A stretch of DNA of 64,000 nt, taken from assembly GCA_030587365.1 (NCBI GenBank), contig JAUQZE010000011.1, positions 1-64,000 on the forward strand, written 5' to 3'. The notes beneath the pieces are model-generated. The model was given only the letters and a program-made list of their open reading frames with translations, did not search any database and was not told the origin of the DNA. Positions 26,558-35,614 of the stretch are shown piece after piece. Both the position numbers and the translations under genes were made by a program. The stretch is from Candidatus Freyarchaeota archaeon (GTDB lineage: Archaea; Asgardarchaeota; Jordiarchaeia; Jordiarchaeales; Jordiarchaeaceae). Position 1 is the first letter of the stretch; the number at the start of each line of letters is the position of its first letter.

Positions 26558-27790
26558 ATGTCTTCTACTTATGATGTAGACAAAATGATGCGTAATTACC
26601 GAAAAAAGGCTTTGGCTTCAAGAACCAGATTTCAAAGATTCGTAGATATATTCGCAATGATCCCTATGCCAGTCTACTTTATACTGATGTCTGTAGGAGT
26701 TTCCTTAACAGGAGTTAGGCTTACCTCCCTTGACCTTACCCTGAGGTCCTATGTAGTGTTTAGCAACCCGAACCTTTTAACTGGTTTCCAGCAAAGCATT
26801 TTGATACATCTTCTTTTCGTACCTCCCACGCCAGCTACATGGAACCCCTCTCTCTCGACTCCAGCGGCTATTAGCGTGTTAGTAGGCTTCGCCCTATTTG
26901 CGGTACATTTTATTTCTAGACGCTTAGCCTACAAAAAAATCTATTACCTCGATCTGGGTTTTTTGGTCTTCTTTTTACTCGGATTAACGCTGTTGTTCGC
27001 GGCTCCGAGCTTGTTCGCTACACTCTACTACTATTACCCCGCTACCCTAGTATTCATCCTACTGGCGATTCCCTCCCTGCTCTCAATAGTTGCTATGAAA
27101 CCCTTCACTTTTCAATACGTGGAAAGAGTTTATCCTCCATCCATCAGGGAACTAGACATTTACAAAAAGATCCATTACCGGATTGCTGCATTCTTTACAC
27201 TTGTTTTTGTTATCAGCGCTGCAGTTTTTTATTTCCGGTTTTACCTCCCCACAGCTTCACCAGTATTCACCATCCTATTCTTCATACCGTTTTACTTCTT
27301 GGCCCTAGGTTGGGCTTTTATGACTCATTTTATAGGGTGGTACCGCCGAATAGTACTGAAAACACCACTACAAAAGCCATCAAATCCTCTACCCAGCCCA
27401 GTAAAAATAGGAGGCGCATTACTTATAATCTACGGACAGTTGACCCTTGTAGCGGGTCTTTGGATGTCAGCATCCATAGCATTCACAGCCCTAGCGTACA
27501 TTGTTGCCATAATACTCATGGTTTCTGGATTCGGAATAATTCTCGTTAGGAAGTGGGGCTGGTACCTCACGATGATCGGGCTTCTTTCTAATATTGCTCT
27601 GTTCTGGTTGGCTTGGGTTTCCACACCTTACAGTTTACCGGATTGGTTAGCCTCAATTGGTAGCTTCTTTGTCACCCTTTCCTTCTATCCCCCCACTGAC
27701 AACCTGTTATTCCTAGCGTTAATCTTTTCAAGTATTTCCTCGCTGTTCCTGTGCTACTTATTCCCAAAAAGAAACTACTACCTACTCTAG
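26558..27790 (+). CDS. Polytopic membrane protein, paralogue B
   Basis: A 410-residue protein with the same layout as its left neighbour: cytoplasmic start YDVDKMMRNYRKKALASRTRFQRFVDIF, then about ten hydrophobic segments, shared HYRIAAFF-like and GWAFMTHF motifs, GWYLTMIGL and a C-terminal FPKRNYY. It lacks about 40 residues that the neighbour has before its last membrane segments. The copies have diverged clearly, so the tandem duplication is old. The ribosome site TAGGAGGATGAATTC resembles that of the neighbour. Confidence 0.75.
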   Translation: MSSTYDVDKMMRNYRKKALASRTRFQRFVDIFAMIPMPVYFILMSVGVSLTGVRLTSLDLTLRSYVVFSNPNLLTGFQQSILIHLLFVPPTPATWNPSLSTPAAISVLVGFALFAVHFISRRLAYKKIYYLDLGFLVFFLLGLTLLFAAPSLFATLYYYYPATLVFILLAIPSLLSIVAMKPFTFQYVERVYPPSIRELDIYKKIHYRIAAFFTLVFVISAAVFYFRFYLPTASPVFTILFFIPFYFLALGWAFMTHFIGWYRRIVLKTPLQKPSNPLPSPVKIGGALLIIYGQLTLVAGLWMSASIAFTALAYIVAIILMVSGFGIILVRKWGWYLTMIGLLSNIALFWLAWVSTPYSLPDWLASIGSFFVTLSFYPPTDNLLFLALIFSSISSLFLCYLFPKRNYYLL

Positions 27791-28043
27791 AAAAATGCAT
27801 AGTAATGACGTAGATGTATGTATACGTAGATCCTAGAGTTCTAAGACTGCTTACTCCCGCCCTCAATCATTTTTTAATATTATTTATACTGTATAATTTT
27901 TGAGCTTGATTTTATTATGTTTACTTTTTTTATTTTTAGTCCACAAGTGAGCTTTTTATACCTTATAATAGGTTAATTAAATACAAACAATCAATCTTCG
28001 CATATTAAAATATAATTATTTGAACTATTAGCGGGGTGTTTTG

Positions 28044-29177
28044 TTGCCTCTAAGGATGCATAAAAATGAAACTATGACTCCTAGGGAAAGAATGGAAACC
28101 GTTTTAGATATAAAGGAACCTGACCGGGTGCCCTTCGCTCCTGCTTTCCACGCTGCTCAGGCTAGGTTAACGGGAATGACCGTAGAGGAGTTTTTCTTCA
28201 ATGTACCAAAATCTTTCGAAGCGACCAAGAAGGTCTGGGAAATGTTTGACGGCTTCGACCTCTATACTGGCTGCTCGCCAATACTTGTTTATTATCTTCC
28301 CTGGCCCAACTCACACAGTATGTTTTACTTCGACTGGACTCTTCCTAAAGGTAACACCCCTGAGCAGATGCATGAGAAGGAGCTTATGAAGCGTAGCGAC
28401 TATGATCTCATAATTGAGAAGGGTTTTGCTCCCTTCAAAAGAAGACCCGAGCTAGAAAAGGATTTTATGAATTATGTGGCTCAGTTCGCTTCTCTAAATA
28501 CTGGTGATTGGCTCAGAAAAATGGATGTTTCGTCAATGTTTGTCGGGGCTATAGAACCCCCAGTGGACGTTATCTCCTTTCTAAGAAGTATAAACAAATT
28601 TTTGATAGATGTTGTTGAGATTCCGGAAAAGGTGGTGGAGGCCTGTGAGGCTACTGTGAATGAGATGCTTTCAACTCTAGATGTGCAGATCCAATTTCTC
28701 GGGGGTGAAAAGGGTCCAAAAGCGGTTCTCTTCGGATTTTCACGCATCGCCACTAATTTTATTTCGCCCCAAAAATTCGAACTCTTCTGGCCCCACATTA
28801 AAAAAATTACGGAAGCTATTATAAATAAGGGATGCATTGTGCAGTTCCACTTGGACAATGATTACACGGACGTTCTGGAATACTTCACAGAATTCCCCAA
28901 AGGTAAAACCTGGTTCCACTTGGACCTAACAGATATCTTCAAAGCTAAAGAGATTCTGGGCGATAGAGCCTGCTTAATGGGAAACCTACCCCCACAGATT
29001 ACCGGCTTAGGAACACCAAAAGAGGTCGAGGATTACTGCAGAAAACAGATAGAAGGCTGCATGGACGGCGGAGGCTACATCCTATGTTCCTCCTGCGTAC
29101 TACCCGACGACATCCCCGCCGCGAATCTTAGAGCCATGAAAGAATCCGTAATGAAATACGGTTTCTACCGAGCTTAA
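28044..29177 (+). CDS. URO-D-family protein 3, metal-site variant
   Basis: A 378-residue URO-D-fold protein with MTPRERMETVLDIKEPDRVPFAP at the start. The region that holds the zinc ligands in methyltransferase relatives reads VQFHLDNDY (His about residue 268), without the paired Cys, and the C-terminal part has a Cys-rich GGYILCSSCVLPDDIP. No corrinoid gene sits next to it, in contrast to the two other URO-D genes. The neighbours are a cupin isomerase-like gene and an alpha-mannosidase, so its role may differ. TTG at 28044 is preceded by GGGGTG. Confidence 0.78.
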   Translation: MPLRMHKNETMTPRERMETVLDIKEPDRVPFAPAFHAAQARLTGMTVEEFFFNVPKSFEATKKVWEMFDGFDLYTGCSPILVYYLPWPNSHSMFYFDWTLPKGNTPEQMHEKELMKRSDYDLIIEKGFAPFKRRPELEKDFMNYVAQFASLNTGDWLRKMDVSSMFVGAIEPPVDVISFLRSINKFLIDVVEIPEKVVEACEATVNEMLSTLDVQIQFLGGEKGPKAVLFGFSRIATNFISPQKFELFWPHIKKITEAIINKGCIVQFHLDNDYTDVLEYFTEFPKGKTWFHLDLTDIFKAKEILGDRACLMGNLPPQITGLGTPKEVEDYCRKQIEGCMDGGGYILCSSCVLPDDIPAANLRAMKESVMKYGFYRA

Positions 29178-29234
29178 TTATAAAATTAGAATAGTCACCA
29201 CATAAAATAATATAGCTATAAAAAATTAGTTGGT

Positions 29235-29969
29235 GTGTTTAGGTTGCTTTATCCTGAATCGGCTCTTGAAGCACAAAAGCTATACTATGAACTAATTTTA
29301 AAATCTGGGTTCCCAGTAAAGGGCTTGAAGCCCGAAGATCTTGAAGTAGCTGACTTTGGGCTGAGTCAAGGGGAGCTGGATTATTTTAAAAAAGTAGGTC
29401 TTGGAATATACGTACTGGTAAACGAGGCCGAATGTGGAAAAGTGCTATGTTTTCTTCCAAACCAGTACATGCCCGAGCACCGCCACCAGTCGGTACTAGT
29501 TATGCCGAAGGGCTCAGAAATTAAAAAGGGATTTACCGAATTAAAAAAAATCGTAAAAGACTTTAAGGGTCTAGAGGAATACGGGGAAGACGCTGTCTAC
29601 TTGGTGCCAGAAAAAGAAAACACTCCGGTTCCCAAGGAAGGCACCCCAATTCCTGGAAAACAGGAGTACTTCCACACTATTTATGGTACAGGTTCAATGT
29701 TCGTACCCGGAAAACCCACCGCTAACCCTACCTACCCTATACCCAAAGACCATCACCCCCATACAACAGCACTACACGAGATATTTCTAGAACCAGGGGT
29801 TGGTCATCACCTCCCAGCCAACACTCCTCACAGTGTCGTTGCGGGACCTGAAGGCCTCGTGGTCTTAGAGTTCTCTTTAACAAGTAGAGACCCTCTAGAC
29901 GTATTCACAAATCCAAAAATAGATCGAATTACTCACATCAAAGAACGCCCCAAAAAACCAATCAGGTGA
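29235..29969 (+). CDS. Cupin-domain protein, D-lyxose isomerase-like
   Basis: A 244-residue protein with a bicupin-like core: MPEHRHQSVLVMPKG and HHPHTTALHEIFLEPGVGHHLPANTPHSVVAGP, giving several His candidates for a divalent metal. This matches the general pattern of D-lyxose/D-mannose isomerases (cupin type). The alpha-mannosidase gene starts 8 bases after its stop, so release and isomerisation of mannose would fit, but I cannot confirm the substrate. GTG start at 29235 follows a weak TTAGTTG site. Confidence 0.6.
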   Translation: MFRLLYPESALEAQKLYYELILKSGFPVKGLKPEDLEVADFGLSQGELDYFKKVGLGIYVLVNEAECGKVLCFLPNQYMPEHRHQSVLVMPKGSEIKKGFTELKKIVKDFKGLEEYGEDAVYLVPEKENTPVPKEGTPIPGKQEYFHTIYGTGSMFVPGKPTANPTYPIPKDHHPHTTALHEIFLEPGVGHHLPANTPHSVVAGPEGLVVLEFSLTSRDPLDVFTNPKIDRITHIKERPKKPIR

Positions 29970-29976
29970 ATAATCT

Positions 29977-32658
29977 ATGAAGAAAAGAAACGAATCCATT
30001 ATAGTTTCTCACACCCACTGGGATAGAGAGTGGCACAAACCGTTTCAGACTTTCCGAGGATACATGGTGAAAATGATCGACCGCATCATAAACATTATGG
30101 AGAGAAACCCTGAATACAAGCACTTTTTGCTGGACGGTCAATCCATTCTACTTGAAGACTACTTTGAGGTGAGACCCGAAAATAAGCAACGAATTCATGC
30201 GCTTGTTAACAAGGGTCGCATAAGTGTTGGTCCCTTTTACGTTCTACCCGACATGTTTCTAGTCTCCGCAGAAGCCCTTGTGCGGAACTTGCTTCTGGGT
30301 ATAATGGTTGCCGAAGAGTATGGGGGAGCACAGAGAATCGGGTATCAACCCGATTGCTTCGGACAAATAGCTCAAACCCCTCAAATAATGAAGGGATTTG
30401 GTTTTAAGGGATTTATTTTCTGGAGAGGGTTGGGGAACGAGACCGATAGTCTTCCAACGGCTTTTCTGTGGGAAGCTCCCAGTGGAGACAGAATCCTTAC
30501 CTACCAGATTGCGCTTGGATACTTTAATGTAGGCGATCTGCCAAAAGACATGAATGACGCAGTTAAGCTAATTGATAAAACAAAAAACATGCTTAAAGAA
30601 AGAAGTAACAGAAACTTCTACCTACTGCTCAACGGTCACGATCACGCCTATCCCCAAGAACATACTCCCAAAATAATAGAAGCCTATAATGAAAGGCATC
30701 CAGACGAGCCCATAAGGCATGGTAGTCTAGCAGACTTTTTCAATCAACTAGGAGAGAATACCAAGGACTTGCCTATACATAAGGGAGAGTTCAGAGGGGC
30801 GCGTATGTTCCCGGTTTTAGTAGGAGTTCTCTCCTCCCGTATGTACTTGAAGCAGGCAAACAGTAGATGCCAGACAGAACTGGAAAACTATGTGGAGCCC
30901 TTCTCCACTTGGGCGTGGACTCTCGGAGAAAATTATGATAAAGAGTACCTTTGGCTGGCTTGGAAGTGGCTTCTCAGAAACCATCCTCACGACAGCATCT
31001 GCGGCTGTTCCGTGGATCAAGTTCACAGAGAGATGGAAACTAGGTTCGCTTGGAGTGAGCAAATAGCCGACTTCTGTACACACAAAGCGATGGAGCAAAT
31101 AGCCTCAAGAGCAACCATTTTTGATGGAGGATTTCCCATAGCAGTTTTCAACCCGTCCCCTTGGACAATAACCGGGGTTGTGGAATTTTTCTCAGATCCC
31201 TTCCCGCCCTTCACCTTTTCGAGTCAGCACTTTACTTTTCATCCATATGTTGTTAAGAGTTTTGAGTTCACACCAGACCGCAACTTTTGCGTCTTTGACC
31301 AAGAGGGGAGAACCCTTCCCGTAGAAGTCTATTATGACCCAGAAAACCAAAGGTTCAGGTTCACAGAAAACATAACACTATACACCCTGAGGTTTCTTGC
31401 TGAGAATGTTCCAGCCTGTGGATATAAACTACTGAGCCTAAGAGAGGGAAGAGCAGAAAGCGCACAGTCACCTCTCAAAGTTAACTTTAAGGAGAAAATT
31501 ATGGAGAACGAGCATCTGAGGGTTAAATTTAATGCTAATGGCACAATGGATGTAACAGAACTACAAAGCGGGATCACTTTTTCAGGTCTGCACATGTTCG
31601 AGGATGTGGGGGACAATGGCGATGAGTACAATTACTCCAAACTCAAGGAGGATACGGTTTATACTAGCAAGAACCTTAACGCTGAAATATCTTTAGAGAA
31701 ACACCCCGCAAGAGTAGAGGCAGTTGTAAAGATCGAGATGCCTCTTCCCAGAGGCTTAGATGAGAAAAATCGCAACCGCCGTTCCAATGAGATAGAATCC
31801 CTAAAAATAGTGTCGCGAATATCCCTCTCCCCCGGCGTTAGGTTTGTTAGCTGCAAAACAGAGATACAAAATAGTGTTAAGGATCATCGCCTTAGGATTC
31901 TTTTCCCAACAGGCATAAGAGTTGAGTGTGTTCATGCTGACGGACACTTCGGAGTTGTTGAGAGAAGCCTGAAACTTCCTGATGACACAAACTGGATAGA
32001 AGTGCAAACCACAGCAAGCCACCAAAATCTCTTCGTGGACATAAACAATGGACAAAAGGGTCTAGCCATAGCCAACAAGGGTCTTCCTGAGTACGAGATT
32101 TACGGAGAACAAGAGAAAACCATAGCCGTAACTCTTATCCGCTCAGTAGGTTGGCTGTCAAGAAACACAGACAATAATAACCGCAGAACCTTCGGGGGCC
32201 CCGCCATACTAACACCGGAAGCACAGTGCCAAGGTCGATTCATAGCGGAATATGCGATAATACCCCACTTCGGAGACTGGGAGGAAGCACGGGTTCCAAG
32301 AATAGCAAAAGAATTCACATGCCAACTAAGAGCGGTCGAGGTTAAGAATTCTGACAACACGCTACCCGCTTCCATGAGCTTCCTAAGTGTTGAGCCCCCA
32401 TCAATAGTTCTGTCTGCCGTTAAAAAAGCTGAAAGAGAAGAAGCTCTGATAATCCGAATCTACAACACTGGAAAAAAAGTGCAAAACGCCACATTGACAC
32501 TCTATAAACCAGTGAGGTCAGCCAAAATTATTAACCTTAATGAAGAAGATAAAATAGAAGAGCAGATTCCAATATCCGTGGAGGGAAGTAAACTCGAACT
32601 AGGATGCATTCCACCAGCGAAAGTGTTAACATTAAAGCTCCAGCTTGAGAAAGACTAG
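29977..32658 (+). CDS. GH38 family alpha-mannosidase
   Basis: An 893-residue protein. N-terminal SHTHWDREWHKPF is the GH38 metal motif (HTHWD, residues about 10-14), and YQPDCFGQIAQTPQIMKGFGFKGFIFWRG holds the catalytic nucleophile Asp (about residue 126). NHPHDSICGCS matches the family's zinc-binding HPHDSI region. The rest has the family's C-terminal beta-sandwich region. It has no signal peptide, so it is a cytoplasmic enzyme, like bacterial MngB-type enzymes that act on imported or phosphorylated mannosides. It is co-transcribed with the cupin gene. Confidence 0.88.
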   Translation: MKKRNESIIVSHTHWDREWHKPFQTFRGYMVKMIDRIINIMERNPEYKHFLLDGQSILLEDYFEVRPENKQRIHALVNKGRISVGPFYVLPDMFLVSAEALVRNLLLGIMVAEEYGGAQRIGYQPDCFGQIAQTPQIMKGFGFKGFIFWRGLGNETDSLPTAFLWEAPSGDRILTYQIALGYFNVGDLPKDMNDAVKLIDKTKNMLKERSNRNFYLLLNGHDHAYPQEHTPKIIEAYNERHPDEPIRHGSLADFFNQLGENTKDLPIHKGEFRGARMFPVLVGVLSSRMYLKQANSRCQTELENYVEPFSTWAWTLGENYDKEYLWLAWKWLLRNHPHDSICGCSVDQVHREMETRFAWSEQIADFCTHKAMEQIASRATIFDGGFPIAVFNPSPWTITGVVEFFSDPFPPFTFSSQHFTFHPYVVKSFEFTPDRNFCVFDQEGRTLPVEVYYDPENQRFRFTENITLYTLRFLAENVPACGYKLLSLREGRAESAQSPLKVNFKEKIMENEHLRVKFNANGTMDVTELQSGITFSGLHMFEDVGDNGDEYNYSKLKEDTVYTSKNLNAEISLEKHPARVEAVVKIEMPLPRGLDEKNRNRRSNEIESLKIVSRISLSPGVRFVSCKTEIQNSVKDHRLRILFPTGIRVECVHADGHFGVVERSLKLPDDTNWIEVQTTASHQNLFVDINNGQKGLAIANKGLPEYEIYGEQEKTIAVTLIRSVGWLSRNTDNNNRRTFGGPAILTPEAQCQGRFIAEYAIIPHFGDWEEARVPRIAKEFTCQLRAVEVKNSDNTLPASMSFLSVEPPSIVLSAVKKAEREEALIIRIYNTGKKVQNATLTLYKPVRSAKIINLNEEDKIEEQIPISVEGSKLELGCIPPAKVLTLKLQLEKD

Positions 32659-32716
32659 TCACACTTTAAGATTCATCCTCTAAATTTCTTTTTTGATTTT
32701 CTGATGAGCGGAATTG

Positions 32717-33097
32717 TCAGTGGTTACTTATTCCTGCCTTCTTCTCGATAGATTTCCAATCCCGTTCTTCAGGCGTGGCGGGGTGATCAATGAAGAAATC
32801 CAGCTCAGAACCTCCGCTATAATCGCCACCAAGGACGGTGGCATCTTCTCCAAAGTTATGCCACATTTTGCGGAGTTCCTCTTTTGACTGATTCGGTTTT
32901 CTAAAATCTTCAAGTGAATCCCTAACCCATCTTCTTGCAAATTCGATTGCGAGTTCCAAAGTCGGAAAGCCATCGATGACAAAATCATGTTCTGGGTCCA
33001 GGTGGAAATTGTCAATGATTAAAACAGCATAATCCTTTTTCACACTCATTTCCATTCCACATAATTTAAAAGAGAAGAAGGGGTTCTTATTTTTCAC
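32717..33097 (-). CDS. Hypothetical protein, 126 residues
   Basis: Acidic, soluble protein with the phrase DYAVLIIDNFHLDPEHDFVIDGFPTLELAIEFARRWVRDSLEDFRKP, and a C-terminal DHPATPEERDWKSIEKKAG. No metal-binding or membrane motif is visible. The phrase FPTLELAIEFARRWVRDSLE recalls small bacterial and archaeal proteins of unknown function. It lies downstream of the sulfatase-like gene on the same strand, 57 bases away. Confidence 0.6.
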   Translation of the reverse strand: MKNKNPFFSFKLCGMEMSVKKDYAVLIIDNFHLDPEHDFVIDGFPTLELAIEFARRWVRDSLEDFRKPNQSKEELRKMWHNFGEDATVLGGDYSGGSELDFFIDHPATPEERDWKSIEKKAGISNH

Positions 33098-33154
33098 GGA
33101 AGCTTCTCAGGTATTGTACCGTTTAAACTAAAAAAAACTATTGAGTTTAAAGCT

Positions 33155-34558
33155 TTACACGAGCCCTTCCATTTTATACCATTCCTCAGCCGCCTTGGTC
33201 ATGATTGCTCTGTGGTCTATTAATTCCCCGCCAGCTTCTTGGAGGATTCTCTGAAACATTGCGTCGGCTATATTCTTATTTTCCTCTGCGATATTCTGGG
33301 TCTGATTGGGATCCTTTCTCAAATCGTATAGGTATTCTCTTTTTCTTGAGTAATTCGAGACATATGCGAATTCTCTGTCCTCTGTCCAAACATAACCATT
33401 GAAACCTGAGGTTGCGTAACTCCGTCCTTCCCTTTCCCCATTTATTAAGGACCAGAGTTCGTTTCCATCTGTTGGCGTAGGCGATTCGATACTAAGAAAC
33501 CGAAGTATAGTAGGAACTATGTCGTGGTTGTAAACGTAACCAGAAACACGCTTACCTCTCTTAAACCCGTCGGGGTGTCGAATAAAAAGCGGTATATCCA
33601 TTAATTCAGGATAAAGTCCTCGAGGAATTTTCCCCATCATGTTATGCTCCCCAAATTGATGCCCGTGATCCGCTATCAGAATTACTAGTGATTTATCTAA
33701 CAAATCCAGCTCCTTCATTTTTTCTAAAAATTTTCCAAGCCATGTGTCCACCATGGTGACCTCGCCTGCATAACAGGCTTTCATGTATCTCAGCTCATCG
33801 GGTGTGAGATAATCACTGCTAGTTGAATAATTCGGAGTAATAACTTCTCTCCCCGTGTAGTCGGGATAATAAAGATCACGATACCTTTGAGGGGGATCCC
33901 AAGGTTCATGGGGGTCAAATGAATCAATGAAGAGGAAAAGCTTCTCCCCTCCTCTGTTTTCTTCTATCCATCTTATTGCAGCATTAAACACTTGAGGCGC
34001 AAAGCAATCCTCCTCTGTTTGACGATTCGCAATATTCTTGAGATACTGTGGAAGTATAGTCATCATATGCTCGCATTTTCCACTCTGGGGTATGTAGCGT
34101 TCCAATTGTTTTGGGTCAGTTTTTGGTGCGGTTTTGTAGGGGTCTGCTTCCTGACCTCTGATTAACTGCCACTGAGAAAATCCTCGATGAAAATTCATAC
34201 TGGGTTTGAAATAATGGTAAGTATCCGTTATGAAAGCCGTAGTATAACGCTCCCTGCGGAGAATCTCGGCTACAGTTGTTTGGGTCTCGGGAATCGGTTC
34301 CCAACCATAAGCCTGCACCATGTCTCCCTTCCGAGGCTGATAATCTTTAAAAGGAAAGGTTCGGATTCCCGTGTGGGTGGATCGTCTGAAGGGAATAGTT
34401 GGAAGGGATTCGGGGTGTGCACCCTCAAAAATAATGCTTTCTCTTGCTAAAGCATCTAAATTAGGGGTCTTTATCCAACTGTTGCCATATATCCCAATGT
34501 AATCCTTTCTCAAAGTATCCAAGAGAATTAGTACAACATTCAAGTCCTTTCTCACCAC
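33155..34558 (-). CDS. Sulfatase-superfamily enzyme with Thr at nucleophile position
   Basis: A 467-residue alkaline-phosphatase-superfamily protein of the S1 sulfatase type. Metal-site residues: LLDTLRKDYIG (Asp14), the C-terminal ADHGHQFGEH block and Asn/Asp around FIDSFDPHEPWDPP. The usual C/S-x-P-x-R nucleophile motif is replaced by T54-I-P-F-R58, so formylglycine cannot form at this place. The enzyme may use Thr directly, as other members of the alkaline-phosphatase superfamily do, and hydrolyse a phosphate or sulfate ester. It has no signal peptide. Upstream, on the opposite strand, is a corrinoid protein gene. Confidence 0.85.
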   Translation of the reverse strand: MVRKDLNVVLILLDTLRKDYIGIYGNSWIKTPNLDALARESIIFEGAHPESLPTIPFRRSTHTGIRTFPFKDYQPRKGDMVQAYGWEPIPETQTTVAEILRRERYTTAFITDTYHYFKPSMNFHRGFSQWQLIRGQEADPYKTAPKTDPKQLERYIPQSGKCEHMMTILPQYLKNIANRQTEEDCFAPQVFNAAIRWIEENRGGEKLFLFIDSFDPHEPWDPPQRYRDLYYPDYTGREVITPNYSTSSDYLTPDELRYMKACYAGEVTMVDTWLGKFLEKMKELDLLDKSLVILIADHGHQFGEHNMMGKIPRGLYPELMDIPLFIRHPDGFKRGKRVSGYVYNHDIVPTILRFLSIESPTPTDGNELWSLINGEREGRSYATSGFNGYVWTEDREFAYVSNYSRKREYLYDLRKDPNQTQNIAEENKNIADAMFQRILQEAGGELIDHRAIMTKAAEEWYKMEGLV

Positions 34559-34770
34559 TTATTTATATATAAGAGAAAGCAATGTTTCTTTCAATTCAAA
34601 AAAGGTTAACTTTGAAAGCCAATAATACTTGCAATATTTTAATCTAACCTTATCAAAGTAAAATTTTTTCACGTCTCTAAAAATTGTTGGTTTCCAAATT
34701 CTTTAGAAACCGGGAAATTTCGAAATGTTTTATAATCGGAATAACTTACAAGCTAAAAAAGGTGATAACG

Positions 34771-35400
34771 ATGGTCAGTGAACTCGTGGATGCTATGGCG
34801 AAACTGGAAAGAAGTAGTGTTCTAGAGAATGTGGAAAAGGAAATTAAAAGGGGTACAGACCCCTTGGAAATAATAGAGCAACTTTCTCAGGGATTAAGAA
34901 TTGTGGGTGAACTCTACGATAAGAAGGAATACTTTTTAGCAGAACTAATAACAGCTGGAGACATTTTTCAAAACGCTTTTCAAGAAATAAAACCCGTCTT
35001 AGAAAAGAAAGGTCTCAAAACCAAGATTAAAGGAAAAATCGTTATTGGAACGGTTCGCGGAGACCTCCACGACATAGGAAAGAACATTGTTACAACAATG
35101 CTTGTATCCTCAGGCTTTTACGTCGAAGATCTGGGAGTTGATGTACCACCAGAAAGATTCATAGAAGCAGTCAGGCAAATAAATCCAGATATCATTGCAA
35201 TGTCCGCTCTCCTCACGGTAGCACTCGACGCCGCCAAAGAGACGATAAACTTACTGAAAAAGAATAATCTGAGGAATAAAGTAAAAATTATTGTGGGAGG
35301 AGCAGCATTCAACGAAGATATTGCAAAAAAGCTTGGCGCCGACGCCTACGGCAAGGACCCCCTGGAAGCAGTAAAAACTTGTCAAAAATTCCTAGAATAA
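34771..35400 (+). CDS. Corrinoid protein 3
   Basis: About 209 residues with a helical cap (YDKKEYFLAELITAGDIF) and VRGDLHDIGKNIV, the axial cobalt His at about residue 100, then SALLTVALD and GGAAFNEDIAKKLGADAYG. ATG at 34771 follows AAAAAAGGTGATAACG; the in-frame extension to 34684 lacks a ribosome site. No methyltransferase is adjacent, so it must pair with proteins encoded elsewhere, for example one of the URO-D proteins of this window. Confidence 0.9.
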   Translation: MVSELVDAMAKLERSSVLENVEKEIKRGTDPLEIIEQLSQGLRIVGELYDKKEYFLAELITAGDIFQNAFQEIKPVLEKKGLKTKIKGKIVIGTVRGDLHDIGKNIVTTMLVSSGFYVEDLGVDVPPERFIEAVRQINPDIIAMSALLTVALDAAKETINLLKKNNLRNKVKIIVGGAAFNEDIAKKLGADAYGKDPLEAVKTCQKFLE

Positions 35401-35614
35401 TCCTCCAATCATTCAAGCTCCTAGATAAAAGCCCTGTGATACTCTCACGTTGATTATGAGACTCTTTACACGTGGTTAAGTATGCTTTACGAAAAACATT
35501 CCTGAGAAAAGATTTCATTTAAATAAAAAATGGGGGGTATTGAGGGATTAGTAGATCTGACTTTTTTCTATTTCCAGAGAAAGATTCCCATTACTATCCT
35601 TTAACACGCGAAGC

